A DNA stretch of 48,416 nt from Cristatella mucedo (GCA_009760855.2 WPIO01000220.1:250001-298416), one strand, 5' to 3'. Shown: positions 1 through 11,119, counted from the stretch's first letter. Notes: generated by a model not told the origin, from the letters alone. Numbers and translations are program-made.

Positions 1-60
1 GAGAGAGCGCGAGTATAAAAGAGAGGAGACGAAAAAGAAAGGGAGAGAACAAAATTCAGG
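1..60 (+). promoter_or_regulatory. TATA-like motif in GA-rich DNA
   Basis: A TATAAAAG string sits at 14-21 inside a GA-rich stretch at the window edge, about 470 bases before the first visible exon of the L gene. It could be a core promoter, but GA-rich low-complexity DNA yields such strings by chance and the gene may start outside the window. Confidence 0.15.
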
Positions 61-486
61 TCAGGACTGCGGTGGAAGCAACGAATTTTACAGCATTCTC
101 ATGCATTTACCTTGAGCGGCTATAACCTAGTGCGGTGTAAGCGACGATATGAATGCCATAGGTCAGTTAAAACAATGAAATTATCTCCTTACTCAATGTG
201 ACGTCACGTTGTACCGTTCTTGAAGGTTCCGTATGCTCTTGTATAAGACGCGTCTAGTTTAACCGCCCAAAAAAGTTCCCAAAGTCGTGAATACACGATT
301 CAAAAGTCACTAGGATTAGAATTGATGAGCACGAACTAGAACAAAGTACCTGCCAGGAGAAACCACTCGTCGCATCGGCCGCCAAAACATGAGACGAGAT
401 GTTTCGACGTAGCAAGCGTGTCTCTTAGCACTGCCGCTTTTTACGACAATGCCAGTTTTGGTTTAATTCTTGCATATTTCTTACAG

Positions 487-693
487 TTAAGCCGGCGGAT
501 TCTAGCGAAGCCACCCGCGTCTCAGGAAGTGAGAGCCACGAGAAAGATTGCGAAGTGGTAGGCGACACGTGCTCATGCTCATCTGAGGCTTCAGCAGAGC
601 AAGTCTCGGCGGTCGACTCACAAGCAACCGGCTTGTACGCCGGCGATTCTGGCTTTCGGAGTTTAACGCTGAACGAAGAACCAGTCGAAAGTG
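487..693 (+). CDS. L gene, internal exon 1 (partial gene, unrecognised acidic/Ser-rich protein)
   Basis: Candidate coding exon. A pyrimidine-rich acceptor (TTCTTGCATATTTCTTACAG) ends at 486, and a donor reading AGTG then GTATGT follows 693. The exon is 207 nt, open throughout and phase 1 at both ends: it begins with two bases of a split codon, has 68 whole codons, and ends with one base. The peptide starts KPADSSEATRVSGSESHEKD and ends LTLNEEPVESG. It is rich in Ser, Glu and Ala, with a CSCSSEAS patch and no membrane segment. The phase matches the next exon at 1292. Upstream exons are not visible, so the 5' end of the gene lies to the left or in unrecognised sequence. I do not recognise the protein. 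The splice sites and matching phases are seen; coding status is inferred. Confidence 0.5.
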
Positions 694-929
694 GTATGTT
701 TCGAATTCTAAACGCTGTAATGAATTATATGCATTCAATAGGAATAGGGCCAGATGCCCGTATCACGTTCCTAGTATTTCTTAAGTTAATACCATGGGCG
801 TTGCCACGAAGCACCAGGTCATGATTTCTTTGCATACTCTGCCAGATCATAGAAAGCAATTACGTGTTTTGAGAGATTAATTAATTGGTATCGCCATCGT
901 TGCGCATACTAAAGCTTAATTCCTGCCAG

Positions 930-1045
930 TCTGAGACTAAACACATTTGCGAGACAGTAAACCATTTACTGGCCAATACTGAGAGGTCTGACTCCCCAGA
1001 TATTAAGTGATCGGCCGAAAAGTTTTCAGCCGTTGCACGATCGTC
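930..1045 (+). mobile_element. Family A non-LTR fragment (5' coding part) in an L-gene intron
   Basis: The stretch around 985-1035 nearly repeats 24208-24260 of the long family A element. Translated, it reads TVNHLLANTERSDSPDIK, a stop, then SAEKFSA, the segment that precedes the reverse transcriptase domain. It is a short relic with a stop codon, inside the intron between the exons at 487-693 and 1292. Confidence 0.6.
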
Positions 1046-1291
1046 AGAAGCCAATCTGTCGGACTCTAGTCCTGTAGCACTAAAGGTTTCCTGTGGCAGA
1101 AACAGACAGAGATTTACAGCCACTGCGACTTCTTTAAGGTGGAATCATGGAGTTGGTTTTAATTTTAATTTTATTTGTACGACTCTTGAGGATCTATAGT
1201 TAGATATGTGTTGACAGTAATAACCGACTATCATTTTTTGAGTAATGCATTTCGTTCTTGTTGTAATGCGAAGTTTATGACCTTTCTGCAG

Positions 1292-1500
1292 CTTCGAACA
1301 AGATGGGTAACCCTTCGTCGAACCCAGCGAGTTCATGCGAAGCGTCGGCCTCGACGACTGTGAGTGCCTCTGGTGACCTTGCGACAGGTACGTCAAAGGC
1401 TACTGGCATCGATGATGGAGCGAACCGGGCTGATTCCATTCCAGACGGGACTAGCAACAGGCCATGGGGAAAGCACAATTGTTGGTTTCCCTTGGACTAG
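1292..1500 (+). CDS. L gene, next exon (ends at donor 1387 or reads to stop 1498-1500)
   Basis: An acceptor (ATGACCTTTCTGCAG) ends at 1291. The exon starts with two bases, so G from the previous exon plus CT gives Ala, and reads SNKMGNPSSNPASSCEAS onward, Ser/Ala/Thr-rich. Two ends are possible. A very good donor (GACAG then GTACGT) follows 1387 and would make a 96-nt phase-1 exon. Alternatively the same frame stays open to TAG at 1498-1500, ending HNCWFPLD, which would make this the terminal exon with the poly(A) signal 114 bases downstream. Composition resembles the Ser-rich tail of the R gene (30.7 kb). The choice needs transcript data. I do not recognise the protein. Confidence 0.45.
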
Positions 1501-1560
1501 GAGGACGACTCAGAAGAAGACTCGTACTGCTCTGAAGATGGATACGATTCGTGGTCGTAA
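1501..1560 (+). CDS. L gene, alternative acidic terminal exon
   Basis: An acceptor-like tract (TTGGTTTCCCTTGGACTAG) ends at 1500. The following 60 nt encode EDDSEEDSYCSEDGYDSWS and stop at 1558-1560. The frame is closed just upstream by TAG at 1498, so it must be entered at or after 1501. The coding and following non-coding sequence match a decayed copy on the minus strand at 41771-41991, where the peptide reads EEDS, stop, YSEGG. The acceptor gives phase 0 while the exon ending at 1387 gives phase 1, so a direct 1387-1501 join would shift the frame. Either another small exon lies between, or this is a paralogue's leftover frame. Confidence 0.35.
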   Translation, partial: EDDSEEDSYCSEDGYDSWS

Positions 1561-1613
1561 GACGCCGTCGAGTTTGAAATGTTGAATTCTGAAATCGAAA
1601 GTTACATAAATTT

Positions 1614-1619
1614 AATAAA
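1614..1619 (+). terminator. Poly(A) signal of the L gene
   Basis: AATAAA lies 54 bases after the stop at 1558-1560. The paralogous relic on the minus strand keeps an AATAAA in the equivalent place (41771-41776), and the R gene has one 58 bases after its stop, so the spacing is a family trait. Confidence 0.5.
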
Positions 1620-2440
1620 TTGCTCGGAATAAGTAGAAAGTACGTCTTCTCGCAAACACTTTCAAGAAAAGCACGGCGAGAGATATCGTCGTTTTGCAAC
1701 GTTGAAAGGCTGGAGTTCAGAAATCTCGTATTGCTATGATAGCAACCAATCATTTGAAACGTGAAATCAGCGAGTTCCATCCAGGGCCGTCTACGAAATT
1801 ATAACGAGCGTGAAATGCCTTTTTTCAAGGTACATGTATAGTTGAATATGACAACAATACAACAGCTGCACCTACTGTCGACAGACGGTGAGACTGTTTA
1901 ATTAAATACCCGACGGTGGTGATTAATCAGTCAAGCACTTACAATTAGGATATTGAATATTTCTGAGAAAGGATGAATAAGAATAAAAGCCAATGATGCT
2001 ATAATCACCGAGTAAACCAAACTGTAGCCAAAGCAAGCGTCCAGAGGGAATGACGTAAATATTACCTGCCACATTTAAAGTTAGATGATAGCTAGATTTT
2101 CCATTAAAGCAGCAGGTAAATGAGAGGTAGTAGCTGCAACTTGTCTGTCGGATGTCAGCTTGAACACTTTTGACACCCGCGTCAACCAAGTAGATACAGT
2201 AAATACGTTTACTAACTGCTATGAAAGTTACTAGCCAATCAGTGCTTCACTTGCAGCACGTGTCAAGAGCAAAGAAAGAGTACTTTGAGGATGTTTTATC
2301 CAGAGTGTTATTACTATAACACGCAAGGTTAAGCTGCATCGTCACTTAATTCGACGGCAGCTGAAACTTCGCGGTATGAGTAGAAAAATTTGATCTAGTG
2401 GCCGATTATCAAAGTATTGTCATTGCCGACCGACACACAT
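1620..2440. other. No gene recognised
   Basis: AT-rich sequence without convincing exons. A 12-base match to the LTRs (CTAGCCAATCAG near 2230) is the only hint of a 5' LTR for the following gag-pol element; I could not extend it. Confidence 0.4.
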
Positions 2441-2940
2441 TTACGCCCTTTTTCGGTCCGGCTGACCGTTCTCCTCGTTCCAAAGCATCGATGGACTGGC
2501 GAATAAAGACTATCCCATCGTAAAAGAGGTTCTTCAGGCTGCATTTTAGGCAGATTAATTTAAAGCTTATGAGGAGCTCAACACACGGCAGGTCTAAGCT
2601 GGGGAAACAGTGGATGTATACGCAATAATTTTGGCCCGGCTCGCCGGATTGGTGATTGCGGCTGCGACGGATGACTTGCTTACACTCGCTTCCATCACCG
2701 GGCTAGAAGAGGAAATCCGAACGCAGCTACGAGCGGCGTGTGCGCTCAAAAAGATGGCGATATCTGAGGTTGTTGAGAAGGCTTGAGCGCTTATGAGTTG
2801 CCAGGGTCCGAGGTACGCGGCTGCTGCAGAGGCACTTGTAGCTAGAGGCTCTCGCCCATCCCCACGGAAGCGTTTTGTTTCTTCTGTAAAATGGTTGGGC
2901 ACACAAGTCACGACTGCCGTTCGCCGCAAATGCAGTGAAG
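2440..2940 (+). pseudogene. gag: LTR retrotransposon gag relic with CCHC zinc knuckle
   Basis: Capsid-like coding remains. Reading with frame changes gives DYPIVKEVLQAAF near 2510, then FKAYEELNTRQ, LARLAGLV, LEEEIRTQLRAACALKKMAI and EVVEKA, as in capsid regions of LTR elements. Positions 2876-2917 encode a perfect CX2CX4HX4C knuckle (CFFCKMVGHTSHDC), the RNA-binding motif of nucleocapsid domains. Several in-frame stops (around 2548, 2595, 2784 and 2936) and frame changes show it is dead. The protease frame follows at 3111 in another frame, in the usual gag-pol order. Confidence 0.75.
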
Positions 2941-3086
2941 GCCAAGTTTTGTATGCGGCGACGACTCGCCCCTAGCAGCGATATGTCAAGAGCGTCGCAC
3001 CAATGCGCAGGATAATAACCAGTAAGGGAAGTGCAAGTTATAGCGCCAGCGCATTCTCCTGCTTGTGAACTTGCCTGCCAACAATA

Positions 3087-3935
3087 CATGTTCTCAACGG
3101 TGGTCGTATTATGAAGGCGCTCCTCGATACTGGCTGCTCTCGGTCGATTGTGACAAAATCTTCGCTACTGCGTGCCACCTCGGCGAAGTCTTATCCGGTT
3201 AACGAGCCAGTAATTGCGTTCAACGGAGCAGTCGCTCGTTGCTGGTCGGCGTGCCGTATGACATGCTCCATGCAGGGCATAGCAATAGAGCTGGTGTGCC
3301 TCGTATCCGAGATCGTACCGGGGTATGATATGCTCCTTGGCATGGATGCTGTACGACAGCTGGGAGGCGTGGTGATAGGCCCTGAAGGTGGTGTAGTAAC
3401 CTTCAATGGGCGGGACAGTGCAATCGGGACACTGATTAGCGACGTCAGTGTTTCCGACAGAAACTTTTCGGCGGTGTACCGTGACGGAAAATTGGTCGTA
3501 AAGTGGCATTGGGCCGACGGCGTAACTTCTCACACCTTGGTAAACCGCGTCGAGGCCTACTTCGCGCCCGCCGACTTGCAGGCCGACTACGATAAGGAGA
3601 TCCAAGAGTGGATCCAACTCGGCTGGCTGAAGCACTACGAAGGGGAGTGTGAAGGCCTCGTGATGCCAATGGCAGTGTTCCACAGTAATAAATTGCCAAC
3701 AATAAATAATTTACTCGTGGTGCGGACAATTAACGGGCCATTTTCCTGTTGCCGGATGGCTTCGACCAACCTGCAGCTACGTAAAGAGAGCCACAAAAGA
3801 CCTGTCGTTGAATGCCGAGGTTACGGAGGACGTCCTTCCGATGGCACAGGAGATCAGCCGACGCGTGATAAAAGTGGACCCAGTTTCCGTAGTGTTGAGT
3901 GCGCCTTTGTCACCCAGTGGACAGGTATAGTTTGA
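3087..3935 (+). pseudogene. pol: LTR retrotransposon protease and start of reverse transcriptase
   Basis: The open frame has an aspartic protease signature, NGGRIMKALLDTGCSRSIV, with DTG at the catalytic site near 3126-3134, and the second conserved block YDMLLGMDAVRQLGG. After a linker comes the segment that leads into reverse transcriptase: VVKWHWADGVTSHTLVNRV, then EIQEWIQLGWLKHYEGE and LVMPMAVFHSNK. The RT fingers, YXDD catalytic box and thumb are missing; sequence after about 3720 no longer matches RT, and the RNase H part begins by 4020. This is a deleted element. The order protease-RT-RNase H-integrase rules out copia. I place it near Ty3/gypsy-type elements without a firm clade. Confidence 0.8.
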
Positions 3936-4022
3936 CACAGCAGCTTAGTGATAGGCGCCTGCTTGCGAATTGGAGGGCAGACTGTCAAGGATGCCTCTTG
4001 GCTTAGAAAGCCATAAGACGAA

Positions 4023-4690
4023 GTGCATATAAATCTGGCGAAACTAAAGGCTGTCATAAAGGGCCTAAACTTAGCCCTGGTGTGGGGCCTGCGAGAGATC
4101 GAATTGTTTACTGACTTGGCCACTGTGCATTCGTGGCTTCGATCGCTTGTCGAAGGCGATAAGCCTATCCGTAGGAGAGGTCTGGGCGAGGCATTGGCTC
4201 GACGGCAGACAGCAATAATACGCGACGTAATTATGGAGTACGACCTTCGGATGAGAATACAGCTGGTGCTTTCTGCCGACAACAAAGCAGACCACTCAAC
4301 TCGAGTACCACAGTGGTGGCTTAAGCCAATCTCGTTTCTCGCAGCGGCTACTCAAGTGAAAGAAGTAGACCTGGGAGCGTTCCACGATTTGCATCACCTA
4401 GGCGTTGACCGTACGCTGTACCTAGCAAAGCTCTGCTATCCCGGCATTTCCGTAACACTGGAGATAGCGGAACGCTTTGTTAAATTGTGCATGCGTTGCC
4501 AGTCAGTGGATCCAGCACTAGTGTCTTGGAGCCATGGACATTTAGACGTAGATTCCAACTGGCACCGCCTGGCCATTGATGTTACTTTATTCAATGGAAT
4601 TAAGTATCTTACTCTTGTGGATAGCTGCCCCAGCAGGTTTGCCATCTGGCGGCATATCCCTGACGAGAGCCAGACCTCGGTGGTCTGACA
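4023..4690 (+). pseudogene. pol: LTR retrotransposon RNase H and integrase (N-terminal part)
   Basis: The open frame (221 codons) begins HINLAKLKAVIKGLNLAL and continues IELFTDLATVHSWLRSL, an RNase H fold with the conserved Glu and Asp. ADNKADHSTRVPQWWL is the usual RNase H end. The integrase zinc-binding domain follows, with two His (FHDLHHLGVDR) and two Cys (LCMRCQS). The catalytic core begins WHRLAIDVTLFNGIKYLTLV, giving the first acidic residue of the DDE triad. The frame stops at 4686-4688; the rest continues in broken frames to about 5160. Confidence 0.82.
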
Positions 4691-5160
4691 CTTTAACGAA
4701 ATATTCAGAGAAAGGGGCCCACCGTAGCAGCTCTTAATGGACAATTCCGCCACTTTCCGATCGAACGGTGTTCGCCAGCTTTGTGATTTTTGGGAGATAC
4801 AAGCAATGTATCGCTGTGCCTACCGCTCCTCTGGAAACGGTGTAGTAGAGCGAAAACACTGAACAATATATAATGATGATGGTGTACTGGTACAATCTCT
4901 CTGCCACCGCCGGATTGAATGCAGCTCATCGCCTGGCCATCAGCTGTTCTCGTACGACTGAAAACCTTCGATGGCTCGTGAACCTTGCACAGCGAGCTCT
5001 GATGGAAATGACTTGATTCAGGGTCAGTGCATTTTCGTAAAAACCCCTGGAACCTATTGCACCACTCAATGGCCTTAGTGGACATTTACCGCCCCGGCTG
5101 AAGGAGTTGGCAATAAAATTTATGGAATCCACCGCCACCTAGCGTACTTCAGACCAGTAC
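4690..5160 (+). pseudogene. pol: Integrase core remainder, frameshifted
   Basis: Broken frames read FNEIFRERGPP, LLMDNSATFRS (second catalytic Asp), LCDFWEIQAMYRCAYRSSGNGVVERKH (third catalytic residue Glu; quoted here in overlapping parts of one motif region), then a stop. About 4900-5150 matches the helical region after the DDE core. It is the tail of the same dead element. Positions 5160-5400 hold its degraded C-terminus. Confidence 0.65.
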
Positions 5161-5399
5161 AGAATGCCAACGAACTCCTTGAAGCACACTCTGATGGCCC
5201 TGGTAATACGGCCAGAGCCGACTAGCCCAGCAGACAGCTACACCAAGATATGGCAGCTACACCGAGATATGGTATGAGACCACCGGCAAGCTATGAGGAC
5301 TATGTGCTTGCTGTTTGGATTTCTCAATATCAAAAAGTGGAGAATGCGCCGTAGATTGATCTTCAGACCAGGCGGGCATGTAGTTTCGTCTATCCATAA

Positions 5400-5700
5400 T
5401 CCAGCCTGTGACAGTACTGTGCCTAAAAGTTGTTATCTGCCAGCACTAGGTTGTGGCCTTTCCGACCAACGGTTTGCCAATCGGAGCACAGCTATGCCTT
5501 GGCAACAATGCTAATAAATCAGAGTGCAGCGTTCCGGTACAGCAGTCGACGGAAGAATGTTTGCAGGAGGGCAGTGGTGCTTCCACAGGCTCGGTGCGTG
5601 GTCGAATTACTGTCGAATTACGTGGTGGTATTACTCGGCGGCTGGTTTTTTGTGCAGTGCTCGTTGGCAATAATTCTACAGGCCTCGCTGATTTATTCTT
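5400..5700 (+). repeat. 3' LTR remnant of the gag-pol element
   Basis: The stretch starts CCAGCCTGTGACAG and matches the solo LTR at 16.7-17.0 kb in several blocks: the start, the CAATCGGAG/CAATCAGAG region, and AGAGTGCAGCGTTCC against AGAGCGCAGCGTTCC. Its position right after integrase fits a 3' LTR. The right edge near 5700 is approximate. Confidence 0.5.
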
Positions 5701-5759
5701 ATAAGTGCCAATATATGTGGTCCAAGCCGAAGATCTGGAAGAAAAGATTTGAAATCTGG

Positions 5760-7390
5760 TGACTGCAAAGAGGGTACGCAGGTTTCTTGGCAACCGTGGC
5801 CATCCTGTTAACAATCCTTGTAAGTTTACAGTAGCGGAAGGTGTAAGGCGCTCAGGGATTAAAATGTCTTTTTTAATTATAAAAGCAACATTGCTAAGTC
5901 CTAAATTAGATGCAAAAATGGTTACACATAACTTAAATTGTGACCGTTGGGCTTAGTTCAGAGTACTGCTAACAAATCACACCAGGCACCCGGCCTGTGA
6001 TTCAGATAATGAAATGAGAACTTGGGAACAGCTCTGTTTTGGGGTAGGTCTCCCCTGCTTTCGGCATCGCTACGATATAGGCAAGGTTTACAATATTAAA
6101 TCCTGCCTAGCTTTGTGCGACTGCAGCATGTACATGCTTGTAAAGCCATAGCTTATTAGCTTGGCTTTTCTTCCGCCTAAGATGAAGTAAGAACTGTGAG
6201 TTTGAGCTTGCTGACGGATTGGGGAAAATCAGCGGCTACCTTGATGGTGGCTACAAGTTAGCTTGCTAGCCCGCATAGATGTATCATAATTGCGAAATGT
6301 TCACAGGATTACAGCTGATATCTTTGGTTCAGCTAGAAACCTATTCTGCTGTCATAAATTTGGTACGATACACGCATAAGTTCGCTCTGAGTGGCTGCAA
6401 CCGGTAGGTAAAGGGGGGCACAAGTGACAAACTAAACTAGAAGCTATTCGGTTGGAAACGTGTTTTACTTGGTGGTCCGAGAGAGAGAGATGGCACATTA
6501 AGGGATGCTGAGCTGTGGTGAAATGCCATCGCAGCTGCCGAGTGTTGCAGGAACCGAATTACCAACTTACTTAACATGATAACAATATGCTCCATTTTTG
6601 AACGTAACGTTGGTTACGGAAGAGGGCAAGTTTAGTTTATCAGCCCGCGAAATCATCCCGAAGTCATAAATACATGATAAGCTTAGAGCATCTGCTAGGT
6701 TTAGAATACATGAGGCGAAACTTGAAAAAACTGTCTAAAAGAAGAAACCCCATGTCACAGCATTGAAATTTCGAAAGTTTTCAGCTTGAAAAAAATTTCG
6801 CAACCGATTCAACGTAGTAGAGTAAGAGATTCTCCTTAATAATTGCATCAATTGATCAACTGAACCCAGAGCTTGTTTGATAAACTTCTTGCGAACAACG
6901 AGAGAAATGGCCATGCTTGGAAGTCAGAAAACTGGTACGGTATGCTATGCTGCATTGTACAAACTATCTCTAACTTGGAGGCTAGAGCTATGTGATTTCT
7001 CGCTCTTTAGAAAACTACTAAACTCAATAAAACTAAACTAAAACTTCACACCCCCGAATATTTCAATTTTATCTTTAATATCAGTTAACTATCTCATAAT
7101 GCCACCCTGTTTAGGCGTTTCTTAAAATATCCAGTCATGCATATTAGTGAATATCAATAGGTTTGTATCTGTTTGTGTATGGGAATGGGTGTGTGTATCA
7201 GTTTAGCCATGATAACTGCTACAATCATTTTGAATCTGCTCTAAGAAATGTGTTATGTGTTAAAATAACCTATCATAGACGATAACGTATTATCCACAGT
7301 AAAGCCTGCCTACTTTGAGCTACCTAACCTATCCAGAATTCCGGCTGCCTTAGGTGTAGCTACTGCATTTAAATTGAGCCCGAACGTTTT
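5760..7390. other. No gene recognised
   Basis: AT-rich non-coding DNA with many stops. A short GA run lies near 6480. I see no exon or repeat that I can name. Confidence 0.5.
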
Positions 7391-7394
7391 ATAC

Positions 7395-7590
7395 TTTCCA
7401 TCTCGGCTTGTTAAGCTTACTGCTTGCTTGGGCACTGGCCTGTGCAATCTGCAGACAGCAGATCATGCGAAACTCTGCAGCTAGGCCTGTCTGTTGTGAG
7501 TGTCACAGTTGCCACATCACAAAACCTAATACTGACCTGCATTTGCACTTAGTCAAGTGCCATATTGACCTCAAGGATCACGTTCGCAAC
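7395..7590 (+). mobile_element. Family B non-LTR fragment (RT C-terminal region)
   Basis: The frame reads ACAICRQQIMRNSAARPVCC and CHSCHITKPNTDLHLHLVKC. This parallels the block after the polymerase core of CR1/L2-type elements (lxxxQNxAARLV then HItPxLxxLHWLPVkxRI) and is the same stretch as at 16.45 kb. It is old and truncated at both ends. Confidence 0.6.
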
Positions 7591-7639
7591 AAATATTATT
7601 TAAAAAAAATAATGTAGACCTTACATAACGCACTAACGA

Positions 7640-8635
7640 AATAACAGAATGTGGGAAATATAAATTTTAAGCATATTTAGGAACCACAGGGCACAAACGA
7701 CGAGTGTTTGGGCAAGAGAATAATGCTCATTTGCCGTATTAGTGCTACTTAACAGCAGGCTATACAATGTCATTGTTGTATCAACATGATAATGTAACGG
7801 TTGGTATTGGTGTGTTAAATAAATAAACCCGATAATGGACACAACTTAAAATTGTGTAGAAGCTTGCCACCTGGATGACTATTACTACCTTAAGCAGCTC
7901 TTACAGACAGACAAATGTGAATTTTTTATATTTTGCAATACCATTACTTATGCTTGCTTTTACATATGATGCCTCGAGGATGAGCATCGTTTAATGGCAG
8001 CCATCTTGTGTCAGCACCCAAACCTAATGGTCAGAGAGGCCTCTCATGATTAGTAACGTTGTTGCTTCTCTGACCTTTAACTCTGCTATCACACCTTTCC
8101 TCCAAAAAAGAACTGTCTTATTTTCGAATATCTAGCCTTGGTGCCGGCTTTACCGAGCTGTCAGATCTTACTGTCATTTTAGGTTGACAAATATGCATTT
8201 CACAAGAAATTCTTAGAGACTGATGTTGAACTGCAGGTGTAAGATTCGGTAGATGTATAGCGATGCGAGGGAATTCGTGGTTGACGACTTCTAGATCAGT
8301 TTCAATTGGTCAAAGATGCCTTCTGTTCAGCCGAAGCTTGATGCCATTGTTGGTTAGTAGGGCAAACGATCGAGGTGTTCCTACTTGAGCGGTCACCGTT
8401 GCATGCATGTTCAAGCAGTTTTCGCCACCAGTCCCAATTATACTAGTTAGCCGGGTTGAAGTGGTGGAAGTTGGTTAGTATAATGCTGGTTCATGGATCT
8501 CATCTAACGGAAAAGCCTGCAGATTTGAGGGAAATACATGCAACTATTATTAAGTTGCAAACCATTAGAAACAGAAAGATAGTTATGACAAAATACTTTC
8601 GAAAGGTCTCTGGTAGGCCCACACTTGATCGAGCC
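7640..8635. other. No gene recognised; one imperfect inverted repeat
   Basis: Non-coding DNA. Arms GGTCAGAGA (8029-8037) and TCTCTGACC (8067-8075) can pair across a 29-base loop. No terminal repeats or duplicated flanks identify it as a transposon. Confidence 0.4.
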
Positions 8636-9245
8636 GTCGCTATGTAATGTAACCAGTCTCCGTTTGCAACTTCACAAAGCCACGTAGACCATGCGAGTGT
8701 TAAGAAGGTTTTCTTTTGTATAGCCCAATCCCATCCTAAGCAGCTGTTGATGCTAATTCGGTCGACAAAAGACTTCATCACACCCAGCACAGAGAAAGTA
8801 AGAAGCTTAGTAGAGTCAGGAGAGCTGATGAGGTAGGGAGTAGCATAGAAATATGAGCTCAGGACAGCTGGAAAAGGCGAGAGATAGTTGGCAGCAGAAG
8901 AACAATTTTCGCTGCGTCTGAATCGTGGAAGCAAGCTCCGAAGTCTAGGACCTGCAGATTTAAAGCTTCTCTCACTAACGGTATTTAAGGTGAGAAACCG
9001 GACCGCTAATTTAGTGTCCATACAGGACCTGACGGAATGAGGAGGCTGAAACTAATGCAGCTGCTCAGCTAGGTATGGAGGAGCCAAGCCGTGGCGGGCC
9101 TTGTGGGTTAGCTTAAGAACTTTTCTCTGAGTCTGTTGCCCAACCTGTAGCCGTCCGAGGTATTCTAGCAGAGCAAACTCGTTTTCTAACCTCTGGGACT
9201 TGAAAACTAACCTTGCAGTCGTATTTATAGCCCTTTGCATCAGAA
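8636..9245 (-). mobile_element. Family A non-LTR copy (reverse), 3' third with tail
   Basis: On the minus strand it reads INTTARLVFKSQRLENEFAL, THKARHGLAPPYLAEQLH, then SFKSAGPRLRSLLPRF and a 3' UTR ending in a TACATTACATA-like tail at the left edge. The same order occurs in the long copy at 25.5-26.1 kb. It has a truncated 5' end and scattered frameshifts. It sits against the end of a reversed gypsy-like pol relic. Confidence 0.8.
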
Positions 9246-9289
9246 CATCTTCTACTTCACGGCTGGCTGTATCTCACTATTGTCTGCAG

Positions 9290-10640
9290 TAGCCTGCTTT
9301 ACTTCGCTCAAGCGAGCTAGTGAAAGCGATTTAGAAACAACTGTGTTCAACTAGAGCTGGACGGCTTCTGCTCGGCCGTGTTCCTCATTCCTACTCAGTC
9401 AAGCTCTTGACAACGTTAACAGCTATCACCAGGATGTTCCCAGGCGCATGCACGGATCGTGAGGTAAAATGGATTATTACCATCAATAGGTGTTTTCATC
9501 TAACCCGAATCTGGTCATAGTCTATAGCCATCAGTAATGGAGTAAGCGGCTTATGGTCAGTGCAACAGTCAAGAGAAGGCAAGCAAACAAGGGCCTACAT
9601 CGCCTCAAGTCACTCTTTTCGATCTGAGCATATCTCGTTTCGGCACCTGACAACGTTCGAGGTGTATATGCACCAGGTCCCACACATTTCTCTACCAAAT
9701 CATCGGCGCTACAACAGAACGGCACCGAGACCATAGCTACCGGCAACGGCACTTGTTGTCACCAACTTTTGTAGGTCTTCATATGCAAATGGTGGTACCT
9801 TAGTCAAGAGCAATTTTTCTTTCCGGAATATTTCTTCTGGTTAAGCCCTTAGCACCCAACTAATTTGAAGGGTAGGAGATCGTTTAGTGATTTTTGAGAC
9901 CATTGATTTGGCACAAATCGGACGAGCTAGATCATCAAGGCATCGCTTTAGCTCGGCTATTTTAGTCGGGTGAGGGAGGTTGAGGATGGCTTCTATTTTT
10001 GTCGGACTGCCGGACGCCACTGACATCAATAACTTTCACTAAGAAAGCCAGAGTGGGCTGGTGGAGTATACACTTGTCTCTATTCAAGTTTAGGCCCAAC
10101 ATGGACATTGTTTTAACGAAACTGCACATTCTGTTGTCATGCTCATCTTCCGCCGATTCATAAAACCAAACAATCGTAATTTTAAATGGCTACACCTTCT
10201 GTTTCACCCAAGAGGTCACGTATCAGTTGCTGAACGATCTAAGGAGCACTAGTAATGCTCAAGCAGCCGGTGAAAGAAGTATAAATGGGGTTCAAAATGT
10301 CTTTAAGGAGCGCGCTCATCGGGCCAATGCAATAACCCCAAATTCACTAGAGAAATACATCATAGAGAACAGGGTAGTACTAACAAGATTAGGCGGAATC
10401 TCATAAAGCGTAGGTACCACGCACCTTGTACGAGCCATTGCTTGATGCTATTCAAATCAACACAAATACGCACTTTGCTCTTGGGCTTCAGGACCGGTAC
10501 GATTAGAGAGCAGTTCACAGTTGGCTCAGAAACATCTTCGACGATGCCGTTATTTTCTATTCGAATGAGTTCGTCCTTTACCAAAGGGAACAGCAGTCTG
10601 GGTATGAGGCTAGCTTTGTAATAATAATATTGCACTTGAT
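9290..10640 (-). pseudogene. pol: Gypsy-like pol relic: reverse transcriptase and RNase H
   Basis: On the minus strand, right to left: RT N-terminus PLVKDELIRIENNGIVEDVS, then EPTVNCSLIVPVLKPKSKV and RICVDLNSIKQWL (10635 to about 10420). Next is the connection region SPTKIEAILNLPHPTKIAEL (around 9980). Then RNase H pieces SYGLGAVLL and TLSGAETRYAQIEKSDLRRC (around 9730-9600) and DHKPLTPLLMAID-like remains. Stops and frame changes occur throughout, and the YXDD box was not found intact. A family B 3' end abuts it at 10615. Confidence 0.72.
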
Positions 10641-10800
10641 AAAGCGCCCTCAGAGAACTTAATCTCTTTCTAGGCGCTTTACATTTGCTGCAAAGTGATA
10701 CGCAATAGAATAGTAAGTAAAATCATGCTTGAAAAACAAACAAAATGAATAACATGGTTAGGGGTTACATGCACTGGGTCAGCATGCAGTTCGGGTCTGC
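10615..10800 (-). mobile_element. Family B 3' end (reverse)
   Basis: At the left edge lies the ATT-type tail (AATAATAATATTGCACTTGATAAAGCGCC begins here, quoted in part). Then comes the hairpin AAGCGCC ... AGGCGCTT (10639-10680), a TTTGCTGCAAAGTG block, and the conserved ATGGTTAGGGGTTACATGCA block. All match 24.0-24.18 kb in reverse complement. Confidence 0.78.
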
Positions 10801-11119
10801 ATGGGTTTAAGACGAATTTTCACTGGTAGACATCACATTTATCCAAACTCTCCAAGCATCGGAGATCGTGAATAACTGTCTCCTCTATGCTGAGTTTGGC
10901 CAGTTCCGTGCACAGAGATTATTCTCTGCTGACGAAAATATTTCTTTCTCTAGCGACTAAGTAGGCTTGCATGAGATTATCCATGTCTGCCGGCTTTAAC
11001 TTCGCATTAAAGATACCCTTACATGCCAGGCGGTTACCGTCAGTGTAATTTTACTGCTGTTAGCTTGAAACGAGTTGTTCGGAGTAGTCGAACCCCTTGT
11101 CTTCAGTAATGATGTTGTG

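Noticed and set aside
2225-2260. 5' LTR of the gag-pol element
   Set aside because: Only CTAGCCAATCAG matches the LTRs; no extended alignment or TGTGACA start was found.
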